Shown in pieces: positions 1 to 7,464 of a DNA stretch of 64,000 nt. Both the position numbers and the translations under genes were made by a program. Source of the DNA: Collinsella sp. TM10-22. Its GTDB lineage: Bacteria; Actinomycetota; Coriobacteriia; Coriobacteriales; Coriobacteriaceae. The notes under the pieces are model-generated. The model ran no database searches. It worked only from the letters and a program-made list of their open reading frames with translations, and was not told the origin of the DNA. The stretch covers positions 15,088-79,087 of the forward strand of contig NZ_QSOC01000008.1 of NCBI RefSeq assembly GCF_003466125.1. Reading direction: 5' to 3'. How positions within the stretch are numbered: position 1 is the first letter of the stretch; each line of letters opens with the position of its first letter.

Positions 1-1
1 C

Positions 2-1369
2 GCCGCAGCATTTGAAGCTGCGACTAGCGCGGATGCCGAGGAGCAGGCCGCAGATACCGAAAACGAAGCCGCCAACGCTCCCATGCCCGAACCTGCCGCC
101 ACGCTCGATTTGGGCGACGGCAAGCCGCTGCCCGTGCTCATTCCCGAGTCCGAGCAGTTCGCCAACCGCCTGCGCAAGAACGCCCGCCTGCGCCGCAAGT
201 GGGCAAAGCGTGAGGGCGTGAGCTGCTACCGCGTCTACGATGCCGACCTGCCCGACTACTCCGCCGCCATCGACCTGTACGAGGGCTGCTCGCAGACGCC
301 GGGCCGCTGGCTCGTCATCGCCGAGTACGCCGCACCCAAGACCATCGATCCTGCGCTGGCCCAGGCCCGCATGCTCGATATCTTGGCCATCGCGCCGCTC
401 ATCTTGGATGTTCCAGCCGAGCACGTGCACGCCAAAGCCCGCATACGTTCGCGCGGCGGTTCGCAGTACGGTAAGCAGGGCGCCGGCAAGGGCGGCTCGG
501 GCGAGCGCGCCAACATTGCGCGCCGTCGCCTGCCGCTCATCGAGGAAGGCGGCCTTACCTTTGCCGTCAACTTTGACGACTACCTGGACGTCGGCATCTT
601 CCTGGATCATCGCGTCACGCGCAATCTGGTGCGCGAGCACGCCAAGCAGGCGCGCCGCTTCCTCAACCTGTTTGCCTACACCGGCACCGCCACCTGCTAT
701 GCAGCCGACGGCGGCGTCGAGGAAACCGTGACGGTCGACCTCTCCAACACCTACCTGGACTGGGCCGAGCGCAACATGCGCCAGAATGGCTTTGTGGGGC
801 CGCAGCACCACTTTGTGCGCGACGACGTGCTCGCCTGGATTCGCGACCAGCGCCAGACGCGCAATCGCTGGGACCTGATCTTTGTCGATCCGCCCACGTT
901 TTCGAACTCGTCCAAGATGGGCCGCCGCACCTGGGATGTTCAGCGCGACCATGTTGAGCTTTTGGCCGGTGTATCGCGCCTGCTCGCGCAGGGCGGCCAC
1001 GCCATCTTTAGCTGCAACCTGCGCGGCTTCCGCCCCGAGACGCGCAAGCTCGCGCGCGCGGGCGTCGTGCTGGAGGACATTACGGCGCAGACCATCCCCG
1101 AGGACTTCGCGCGCAACCAGAAGGTGCACCATTGCTATATCGTGCGCCGCCTGCCCATCGAGGATGCCATGGCCGAAGTCGGCTTTAGTGCCGAGGAGAT
1201 TGCCGAGCGAACCGAGGAGCTGCGCAACCCCGAAGCCCGCAAGCCCCGTACAGCAGTGCCCGCGCACGCGCAGGCCGGCGACCGAGGGCCGCGCGGTGAC
1301 GGCAAGCCCACCTGTGCAGGTAAGCCCAAAAAGAAGAAGTTCTACGCCAGCAAGCCCAAGGGCAAATAA
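2..1369 (+). CDS. rlmL: Bifunctional 23S rRNA methyltransferase RlmKL, C-terminal part (5' end outside window)
   Basis: The reading frame is open from the left edge, so the gene starts outside the window; the Met codon at 83 is probably internal. The visible part matches the RlmK half of RlmKL, which makes m7G2069 in 23S rRNA while the missing RlmL half makes m2G2445. Signatures are the YDADLPDY segment, the YLDVGIFLDHR segment, the SAM-binding NLFAYTGTAT loop and the catalytic-type FVDPPTFSNS motif followed by WDVQRDH. A basic, disordered tail of about 60 residues rich in Lys, Pro and Arg follows the catalytic domain and probably helps bind RNA. The gene converges on kdpE across a short hairpin. 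Confidence 0.9.
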   Translation, partial: AAAFEAATSADAEEQAADTENEAANAPMPEPAATLDLGDGKPLPVLIPESEQFANRLRKNARLRRKWAKREGVSCYRVYDADLPDYSAAIDLYEGCSQTPGRWLVIAEYAAPKTIDPALAQARMLDILAIAPLILDVPAEHVHAKARIRSRGGSQYGKQGAGKGGSGERANIARRRLPLIEEGGLTFAVNFDDYLDVGIFLDHRVTRNLVREHAKQARRFLNLFAYTGTATCYAADGGVEETVTVDLSNTYLDWAERNMRQNGFVGPQHHFVRDDVLAWIRDQRQTRNRWDLIFVDPPTFSNSSKMGRRTWDVQRDHVELLAGVSRLLAQGGHAIFSCNLRGFRPETRKLARAGVVLEDITAQTIPEDFARNQKVHHCYIVRRLPIEDAMAEVGFSAEEIAERTEELRNPEARKPRTAVPAHAQAGDRGPRGDGKPTCAGKPKKKKFYASKPKGK

Positions 1370-1383
1370 CAAAATTGCGGTGG

Positions 1384-1428
1384 AATAGTTCCTAAAAATG
1401 CCTGTTAAAGGCCAAAATAGGATCTATT
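1384..1428. terminator. Hairpin between convergent rlmKL and kdpE
   Basis: An 11-bp inverted repeat (AATAGTTCCTA at 1384 against TAGGATCTATT ending at 1428, one mismatch) lies in the gap between two convergent genes. Its AT-rich arms would serve either direction. No strong U-tract is seen. Confidence 0.4.
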
Positions 1429-1461
1429 TCACCGCACCTCATAGAGGGGCCGCGCTCTGCC

Positions 1462-2175
1462 CTACTCCTGGGTGACCAATCGGTAACCGATACCCACATG
1501 CGTTTGGATATAGCGCGGATGCGCGGGGTCGGACTCGATCTTCTTGCGCAGCGTGCCCATAAAGACGCGTAGGCTCGCCAGGTCGCTCTTAGTCGCCGTA
1601 CCCCAAATCTCGTTCAGGATAAATTGGTGCGTCAGCACCTTGTCGGCATTGTGTGCCAGCAGGCAGAGCAACTTGTACTCGATCGGCGTCAGATGCAGCT
1701 CCTCGCCATCCATCGTGGCGATGCCGGCATCAAAATCGATATGCAACTCGCCGGTATCGAACGAGCCCTCGGAAGCAACACCGCCCGCCTGCGCATACGA
1801 AAGGCGCCTGAGCGTCGTGCGAATGCGCGCGAGCAGCTCCTCGACCGAAAACGGCTTAGTCAGGTAGTCGTCGGCGCCGGCATCGAGCGCGCGGATCTTG
1901 TCCACATCCTCGCTGCGTGCCGAAACCACGATAATCGGCATGCCCGACCACGCGCGCACCGACTCCACCACCTTGACGCCGTCCATATCGGGCAGGCCCA
2001 GATCGAGCAGCACAATGCTCGGCGCCTGCGACGAGGCGGCGGCGATGGCGGCGTGAGCGGTCTCCACGGCCATATGGCGCAAGCCGTGCGCCTCGAGCGC
2101 GGCGACGATAAGGTTGCGGACGGCGGGATCGTCCTCAACGACCAAGATGAGCGGTTTCACGGCAGAGTTCGGCAC
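1462..2175 (-). CDS. kdpE: KdpE-like OmpR-family response regulator
   Basis: Receiver domain (about residues 8-120) with acidic pair ED at 14-15, phospho-acceptor Asp near 58 in LLDLGLPDMDG, and the SARSEDVDKIRALDAGADDY stretch typical of KdpE. A C-terminal winged helix with HLTPIEYKLL follows. I chose the GTG at 2175 (237 residues) because an AAGGAG site lies about eight bases upstream, inside the end of the kinase gene. The longer frame upstream overlaps the kinase by about 75 bp. The gene follows its partner kinase by 4 bp, so the pair is co-transcribed. In other bacteria KdpE activates kdpFABC; none is seen here, and the nearest potassium gene is kup. Confidence 0.87.
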   Translation of the reverse strand: MPNSAVKPLILVVEDDPAVRNLIVAALEAHGLRHMAVETAHAAIAAASSQAPSIVLLDLGLPDMDGVKVVESVRAWSGMPIIVVSARSEDVDKIRALDAGADDYLTKPFSVEELLARIRTTLRRLSYAQAGGVASEGSFDTGELHIDFDAGIATMDGEELHLTPIEYKLLCLLAHNADKVLTHQFILNEIWGTATKSDLASLRVFMGTLRKKIESDPAHPRYIQTHVGIGYRLVTQE

Positions 2176-2179
2176 AGCG

Positions 2180-3805
2180 CTACTCCTTATCAAACGAAAT
2201 ATCGGCGGCGGGAAGCTCAATCGTAAAGACAGAGCCGTGCGGGGCCGCCGCGGCAACCTCTATGCTACCGCCATGTGCCAGCGCAATGGAGCGACAGAGC
2301 GAAAGCCCCAAGCCCACGCTGCGGCAACTGTCGGCTAGGCCATGGTTGGCGGTGTAGAACGACTCAAAGATTCGCTCGCGGTCCTCGGGCGCAATGCCCG
2401 GGCCATCATCAGCAACCGAGCACGCCACGCATCCATCATGGACGCCAATCGAGATTACGACATGCGAGCCCGCAGGCGTATAGGTGATGGCGTTGTTCAC
2501 CAGATTGACCACCAGCTGCACCATCAGGCGCGCGTCGACGTTGACGAGCGCCGGCTCATCGCACGCCACTACCTTAAGGTCGTGCTCGCGCACGGCCGGA
2601 TTTACGTGACGCAGCGCCTCCTCGACGATATCGTCCATGAGCTCGAGCGTGGTCGACAGGTGCATGCCGCCGCCCTCGAGCTTGGTGATGGCGAGCAGAT
2701 TCTCGACGGTAGCGTTGAGCCACAGCGCATCCGAGCGAATGGATAGGAGCATGCCGCGGCGTGTCTGGTCGTCGAGCACGGCCGTGCCGGTCGAGCCCTG
2801 GTCGAGCAACACGTCGGCATTACCCGAAATACTGGTAAGCGGTGTGCGCAGATCGTGCGAGATGGAGCGCAGCAGGTTGGCGCGCAGCTGTTCGTTTTTG
2901 GCGAGCACCGCCGCCTCCTCGCGGGCCTCCATGGCGCGGGCGCGGTCGAGCGCCAGCTCGCCTTCGCTCACGATGGCATCGGCAAGCGTCCGCTCCTCGT
3001 GCGTCAGCACGTCGGGCTCGGCAACGATAGCCAGCACGCCCACCACCGAGGCGGGATCGCCCGCGCGCACCATGGTGTCACCCGAGCGCACGGTCAGGTA
3101 TATGCCGTAGAACGCCGAGCCACCATAGGTGGCATCGAGCGGCGTTCCCACATAAGCGGATGCCGAGAGCCGCGGCGGCATCTGGGGCGCCAACTGGTGC
3201 ACCGGCGCGGCATCGCCCACGGCCGTGTACGTCGCGCGCGGCAGCAGGTCATCGTCGTCGGCATCGGCGCTATACCACACGACCGGACAGTCCGAAAGAC
3301 GCGCCAGCTGCGTTGCCATAGCGTGCACAATCTGTTGCTGATCGGCGCAGCGCTGCAGCATACGGTTGGTCTCGAGCACCATCTGCGTGCGACGGTCGCT
3401 GGCGGCAGCCTGCGCCAAGGCGCGGCGCAGGGCCAGCGCGATCGAGCTCGACACGAGCGAGACCGCAAACATAATGAAGAACATGCCGGGATAGACGCGG
3501 TCGATAAACGACAGCGAGCAGCGCGGGTCGACAAACAAGAAGTTGTAGAGCGCCACGGCGGCAGCCGAGCTCAGCAAGCAATACAGGCGACTCCAGGTAA
3601 AGAATGCGCACAGCTGCACGGCGAACACATAGACGATCATGATGCTCGGCGCGAGACCCGGATGGTCGAGCAGCGCGCCCACAATCGTCGCCGCGACCAG
3701 CAGCCCCGCCGATACGCAGGCGTCATACAGAGGGCTGCGACGCGTCAGCGTTGTACGCCGCCACCAAAAGTTCTCGGCAATATCGCCGTCCGCATGGACG
3801 TCCAT
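2180..3805 (-). CDS. KdpD-like sensor histidine kinase lacking the N-terminal KdpD/Usp half
   Basis: 541 residues against about 900 for full KdpD. The protein begins just before the four-helix DUF4118 membrane domain (about residues 27-125), then a GAF-like region (about 150-290), HisKA with phospho-acceptor His near 317 in SISHDLRTPLTS, and HATPase_c with LVNNAITY and DDGPGI. The Walker-containing KdpD and universal-stress domains that sense potassium and c-di-AMP in full-length KdpD are absent. The stop codon lies 4 bp before kdpE. Upstream on the same strand are a 64-residue membrane protein and kup. An intergenic hairpin (3834-3872) lies just ahead of the start. Confidence 0.85.
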   Translation of the reverse strand: MDVHADGDIAENFWWRRTTLTRRSPLYDACVSAGLLVAATIVGALLDHPGLAPSIMIVYVFAVQLCAFFTWSRLYCLLSSAAAVALYNFLFVDPRCSLSFIDRVYPGMFFIMFAVSLVSSSIALALRRALAQAAASDRRTQMVLETNRMLQRCADQQQIVHAMATQLARLSDCPVVWYSADADDDDLLPRATYTAVGDAAPVHQLAPQMPPRLSASAYVGTPLDATYGGSAFYGIYLTVRSGDTMVRAGDPASVVGVLAIVAEPDVLTHEERTLADAIVSEGELALDRARAMEAREEAAVLAKNEQLRANLLRSISHDLRTPLTSISGNADVLLDQGSTGTAVLDDQTRRGMLLSIRSDALWLNATVENLLAITKLEGGGMHLSTTLELMDDIVEEALRHVNPAVREHDLKVVACDEPALVNVDARLMVQLVVNLVNNAITYTPAGSHVVISIGVHDGCVACSVADDGPGIAPEDRERIFESFYTANHGLADSCRSVGLGLSLCRSIALAHGGSIEVAAAAPHGSVFTIELPAADISFDKE

Positions 3806-3833
3806 CAGCGCCCCGCCCCTCTCTCAAAAACAA

Positions 3834-3872
3834 AAACCACCACAAAGGGGACAGGCACCTTTGTGGTGGTTT
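3834..3872 (+). repeat. GGGAC-core hairpin, AACCACCAC family, copy 1
   Basis: A perfect 15-bp stem (AAACCACCACAAAGG and its complement) closes a 9-base loop GGACAGGCA. A further piece of the right arm (GTGGTGGTT) follows at about 3880. The same 39 bp recurs unchanged at 32453-32491, and variants are at 34574 and 34804. It lies between the small membrane ORF and the sensor kinase gene. Confidence 0.9.
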
Positions 3873-3918
3873 CCCCTCGTGGTGGTTCCAAGTGTATAGC
3901 CTTTGCAACCTGCGGTCG

Positions 3919-4113
3919 CTAGACAAACAGCACGTGCGCGAGCAGTGCGCACACGCACGCCGCGACAAACACCAGCGCCACGACCGAAATCACACGATCG
4001 GCCATGTCCATGTTGGCCCGATTCGTAAAGAACCGATCTTCGGCGGCGTCGACGCGTGCCTCGCGCACCAGCTCGGCCGCAAGATCGCGACCGTCAAGCG
4101 TCTTTGCGTCCAT
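3919..4113 (-). CDS. Small single-pass membrane protein between kup and the KdpD-like kinase
   Basis: 64 residues from the ATG at 4113, which has a GGGGAG site eight bases upstream; a longer frame from 4143 lacks one. The N-terminal half is charged (about residues 1-38, containing two Asp/Glu/Arg clusters). The C-terminal half is one hydrophobic helix (about 41-63, VISVVALVFVAACVCALLAH). I do not recognise the family. Same strand and tight spacing (69 bp after kup, 113 bp before the kinase) suggest a role in the potassium block, for example as an accessory peptide of Kup or of the sensor. That is inference from position only. Confidence 0.6.
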   Translation of the reverse strand: MDAKTLDGRDLAAELVREARVDAAEDRFFTNRANMDMADRVISVVALVFVAACVCALLAHVLFV

Positions 4114-4182
4114 GGTTTTCTCCCCAGACTCATTTCCCGTCATTGCAAACCTGCCCGTTCACAGTCAAATCTCAGGTGTCGA

Positions 4183-6210
4183 TTACGGGCGCTCGTTGGG
4201 AGCCAGACGCTGCATCTTGCTCACGGCCTTAAACTTGGTGAACAGCGGCACGTACTCAAAGTTCACGTTGGAGTTCTCCAGGCCGTACCAGCGCGCAGGC
4301 GTGCCAGCGGCGCGGCGGATGATGTACTTGAGCGTAATGGCCGTACGCTCGCTCGGCTCCACGTCGCTTTCGGGCGCCAGAAGCTTGCGGATCATAACGA
4401 ACTTGAACGTACCGATGTTGCCCGGATCCTTGTAGACCGAGTAGTCATGCGTCTGCGGCGGCAGCTCGCCGCTGGCTGCCAGATCCTGAACAACCTGGCG
4501 CAGATAGGCGTTAACGCGCTGGTTGATCTTGTAGCCCAGGTACAGATGCACGCGGAACACGTAGTCGGTGCCGAACGTCTCGACCGAGTAGGCAAAGGTA
4601 TGCGGCTCGTCCATGGTCTCGACATTCACGAACCACCAGGCGCGAGCGCGCTTGGGGTGCTTATCCAGGATGGAGTAGACGATATCGCGGTCGATATAGT
4701 CGGTGTTGGTGTCCTTGGTCAGGTACACGATATTGTCGCTCATGAGCTCGTAGCGGTCGTCGTCGCGCAGGCGCTTGAGCTGCGGCAGGTAGCTGCGCAG
4801 CGGCAGCAGCGTAAACTGGCGCTGCTCGACCGCCGTGCCGTTGTACCAGCACACCATAATGCTCATGATGAGCGCGGCCATAAGGATGGTGAAATAGCCG
4901 CCGTGGAAGAACTTGGTGAGCGAGCTCACAAAGAAGAAGCCCTCGAGCATGAGGAAGAAGACGGCAAAGATCCACGGCGCAACCTTGAGCTTGCGCTCCA
5001 CGTGCAGATAGAAGAAGAGCAGCAGCGTCGTGCACATCATGGTCAGGGTAATAGCCAAGCCGTACGCAGCCTCCATGTGCGCCGAGTTCTGGAACAGCAG
5101 CACCACGATAACGCAGCCCACGAGCATGACGTTGTTGACCATGGGGATGTAGAGCTGACCCTTGGTCTCGGCAGGATAGAAGACCTGCATATGAGGCATG
5201 AGGTCCAGGCGGCTGGCCTCGGACACCAGCGAGAATGCGCCGGTGATGAGCGCCTGCGAGGCAATGATGGCGGCGATGGTGGAAAGGCCGACGGCAAAGG
5301 GACGCAGGCTCGGGGTGAGCATCTGGTAGAAGGGGTTGAGGTCGGCGATGCCCATGAGCTCGGGGTTGGCAGCGTTGTTGATAAGCCACGCGCCCTGACC
5401 CATGTAGGACAGCAGCAGGCAGCACTTAACGAACGGCCAGGTGGCGTAGATGTTGCCGCGGCCCACATGGCCCATGTCGGAATAGAGCGCCTCGGCACCG
5501 GTGGTGGCGAGGAAGCAGCTGCCTAGGATCATGATGCCCGCATGGTTGTTGGGGCTCAGCAGAAAGCCGATGCCGCGCAGCGGGTTGAGGCACAGCAGCA
5601 CCGCGGGATGCTGGAAGACAAAGAACAGGCCCGTACCGCCCAGGAACAAAAACCACAGCGTCATGATGGGGCCAAAGGCGTGACCGATCTTGGCCGTGCC
5701 GATGCGCTGCACCAAGAAGAGCGCAATGATAATGGCAAGCGTGATCGCGACAACGCGACCCTGGTCGTCACCGAGCACGGCGTGGACCGCCGGGATGGTG
5801 CGCAGGCCCTCGATGGCAGTGGTCACGGTAACGGCAGGCGTCAGGATGCCGTCGGCGAGCAGTGCCGCGCCACCCAGCATGGCGGGGATGATGAGCCACT
5901 TGCCGCAACGCTTGACCAGGCTGTACAGGGCAAAGATACCGCCCTCGCCGTGGTTGTCGGCGCGCAGCGAGATCAGCACGTACTTGACGGTCGTCAGCAG
6001 CGTGACCGTCCACACAACAAGGGAGAGCGCGCCGAGCACGAACTCCTGCGTGACGCTTCCGATGCCGCCGTTGCCGGCAACGAGCGCCTTGGTTACATAC
6101 ATGGGGCTGGTGCCGATATCGCCGTACACCACGCCCAGCGTGACGAGCATCGCCGAGATGCTCACAGGAATCGCAGCGTGAGAAGCTGCCTCCTTGGCCT
6201 TTTGTTCCAT
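4183..6210 (-). CDS. kup: Kup/HAK/KUP potassium-proton symporter
   Basis: 675 residues from the ATG at 6210, with GGAGG ten bases upstream; the TTG at 6228 would overlap that site. The N-terminal GVVYGDIGTSPMYV segment in helix 1 is the Kup hallmark. About twelve membrane helices fill residues 20-450, and a hydrophilic cytoplasmic domain of about 200 residues completes the usual Kup length. It imports K+ with protons and is normally housekeeping. Here it heads a same-strand group with a small membrane protein and a Kdp-type two-component system, which suggests that system may control kup rather than a Kdp ATPase. A good -10 (TATAAT) lies just upstream. Confidence 0.95.
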   Translation of the reverse strand: MEQKAKEAASHAAIPVSISAMLVTLGVVYGDIGTSPMYVTKALVAGNGGIGSVTQEFVLGALSLVVWTVTLLTTVKYVLISLRADNHGEGGIFALYSLVKRCGKWLIIPAMLGGAALLADGILTPAVTVTTAIEGLRTIPAVHAVLGDDQGRVVAITLAIIIALFLVQRIGTAKIGHAFGPIMTLWFLFLGGTGLFFVFQHPAVLLCLNPLRGIGFLLSPNNHAGIMILGSCFLATTGAEALYSDMGHVGRGNIYATWPFVKCCLLLSYMGQGAWLINNAANPELMGIADLNPFYQMLTPSLRPFAVGLSTIAAIIASQALITGAFSLVSEASRLDLMPHMQVFYPAETKGQLYIPMVNNVMLVGCVIVVLLFQNSAHMEAAYGLAITLTMMCTTLLLFFYLHVERKLKVAPWIFAVFFLMLEGFFFVSSLTKFFHGGYFTILMAALIMSIMVCWYNGTAVEQRQFTLLPLRSYLPQLKRLRDDDRYELMSDNIVYLTKDTNTDYIDRDIVYSILDKHPKRARAWWFVNVETMDEPHTFAYSVETFGTDYVFRVHLYLGYKINQRVNAYLRQVVQDLAASGELPPQTHDYSVYKDPGNIGTFKFVMIRKLLAPESDVEPSERTAITLKYIIRRAAGTPARWYGLENSNVNFEYVPLFTKFKAVSKMQRLAPNERP

Positions 6211-6245
6211 AAGCCGGTTTCCTCCCAACTTTAATGTTCGAAGGG

Positions 6246-6251
6246 ATTATA
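6246..6251 (-). promoter_or_regulatory. Probable -10 element of the kup promoter
   Basis: TATAAT on the minus strand, about 36 bp upstream of the kup ATG. The -35 region is weak (CATTCA or TTCAAA depending on spacing), as expected for an activated promoter. Confidence 0.5.
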
Positions 6252-6337
6252 GGTAATCGGCCCATGTTTGAATGGCGCCGTTTTCCCAGCTAGATAAACA
6301 TTTATACGGCCTTTAGGCCACCACGGCGATATGGAAT

Positions 6338-6367
6338 GTGACAGAGGGACTTTCCCTTTCTCACATC
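6338..6367. repeat. GGGAC-containing GTGACA hairpin, copy 1
   Basis: TGTGACAGAGGGA faces TCCCTTTCTCACA across a very short loop, with two imperfect pairs. The same design recurs at 22759-22785 (GTGACAAGGGGA/TCCCTTTGTCAC). It lies 10 bp past the nitroreductase stop and may also act as its terminator. Confidence 0.65.
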
Positions 6368-6377
6368 GCCGCATTCG

Positions 6378-7253
6378 TTACTTGCCGAGCCAGTTTTTGA
6401 ACCACCACTCCATGGAACGGCTCATCTCGGCCATAAAGGGGCTCGTGTGCTTGCGGGTGTAGATATCCACCACGCGCTCGCCCACCTCGCGGGCGTGCGG
6501 GCGAAACATCGCATCCATCTCGGCCACCTGCGCGTCCATGGTCGCGGTATCGGCGCGGCAGTAGCGCTCCTCGTGCACCAGGTTCACCACGGGATGCGCG
6601 ATTGCCGGACGCTCCTTGCGGGGCGTGCCGATGATGAGCATCGACAGCGGCATGGTATAGGGAGGCAAGTCCAGCAGCGAGGCGACTTCCTCGGCATTCT
6701 CGACGATATCACCGATGTAGCAGCTCCCCAGCCCCAGGGCCTCGGCGGCGACCACGGCATTTTGCGCGGCGATCACGGCGTCCTGCGCCGCGATGGCAAA
6801 GTCACCCAGACCCGGTGCACGACGGGGCGCCTTGCCCGTGCGCTCGACAAACTCGGGCTTAAAGCAGCCCACGTGCTCAAACAGATCGATCCACTTGGCA
6901 TAATCGACCACAAATATGAGTGCCCAGGGCGCCTTGGCGATCATGGGCTGATGATCGCACAGGTCGGCGAGGCGGTCCAATGTGGCCTGCTCGCGAATGC
7001 TCACGATGGAATACATCATCATGGCGCCCGCCGACGGCGCGCGACTCGCCGCATGCAAAATCGCCGCCCGCTGCTCGTCAGTCACCGCCACGGGACGGTC
7101 GTCGTCATCACGCGCGAAGGCACGCGTAGACGAGCGATGCTCCAAGATGTCCAGCACTGTGTTGCCCGTAGTCTCGACCGGATAGCCGCACGTATCCACG
7201 CCCGCAGCTCCGCCGCAGTACTCGGCGCCTGTCATACAAACCTGCTCGCTCAT
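6378..7253 (-). CDS. Nitroreductase-family FMN oxidoreductase
   Basis: 291 residues. The nitroreductase fold is shown by the N-terminal EHRSSTRAF motif (the FMN phosphate-binding HRRSxR type), the SRAPSAGAMMMYS segment, and the ALGLGSCYIGDIVENAEEVASLLDLPP region with the IIGTPRKERP loop. Such enzymes reduce nitro groups, quinones or similar acceptors with NAD(P)H; the substrate cannot be told from the sequence. A 25-residue Cys-containing N-terminal stretch and a long C-terminal tail (about 60 residues ending in SMEWWFKNWLGK) go beyond the core. It is a single gene, apparently not in an operon. Confidence 0.83.
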   Translation of the reverse strand: MSEQVCMTGAEYCGGAAGVDTCGYPVETTGNTVLDILEHRSSTRAFARDDDDRPVAVTDEQRAAILHAASRAPSAGAMMMYSIVSIREQATLDRLADLCDHQPMIAKAPWALIFVVDYAKWIDLFEHVGCFKPEFVERTGKAPRRAPGLGDFAIAAQDAVIAAQNAVVAAEALGLGSCYIGDIVENAEEVASLLDLPPYTMPLSMLIIGTPRKERPAIAHPVVNLVHEERYCRADTATMDAQVAEMDAMFRPHAREVGERVVDIYTRKHTSPFMAEMSRSMEWWFKNWLGK

Positions 7254-7464
7254 CGCCCTACCCTCGCCATTTCTTTAAGAAGCCTTTACGTTTCCGTGTA
7301 ATTCCCGTCCATTATCGCGCAGGTCGCCACTACATTGCGCCACACCGCCACACGTGCGCGTTAATATGGCTGGTTGTGCGCAGCCACCAATTGCAGCGCA
7401 TATCTTGCTAACAATCGGGTGAACCCCCGCTTTCGTAGGTTTTAAGTTTGTGAGGAGTCTCAGC

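Noticed and set aside
3751-5526. A 591-codon plus-strand frame opposite kup
   Set aside because: It starts inside a hairpin repeat and has no recognisable domain; kup on the other strand is certain.
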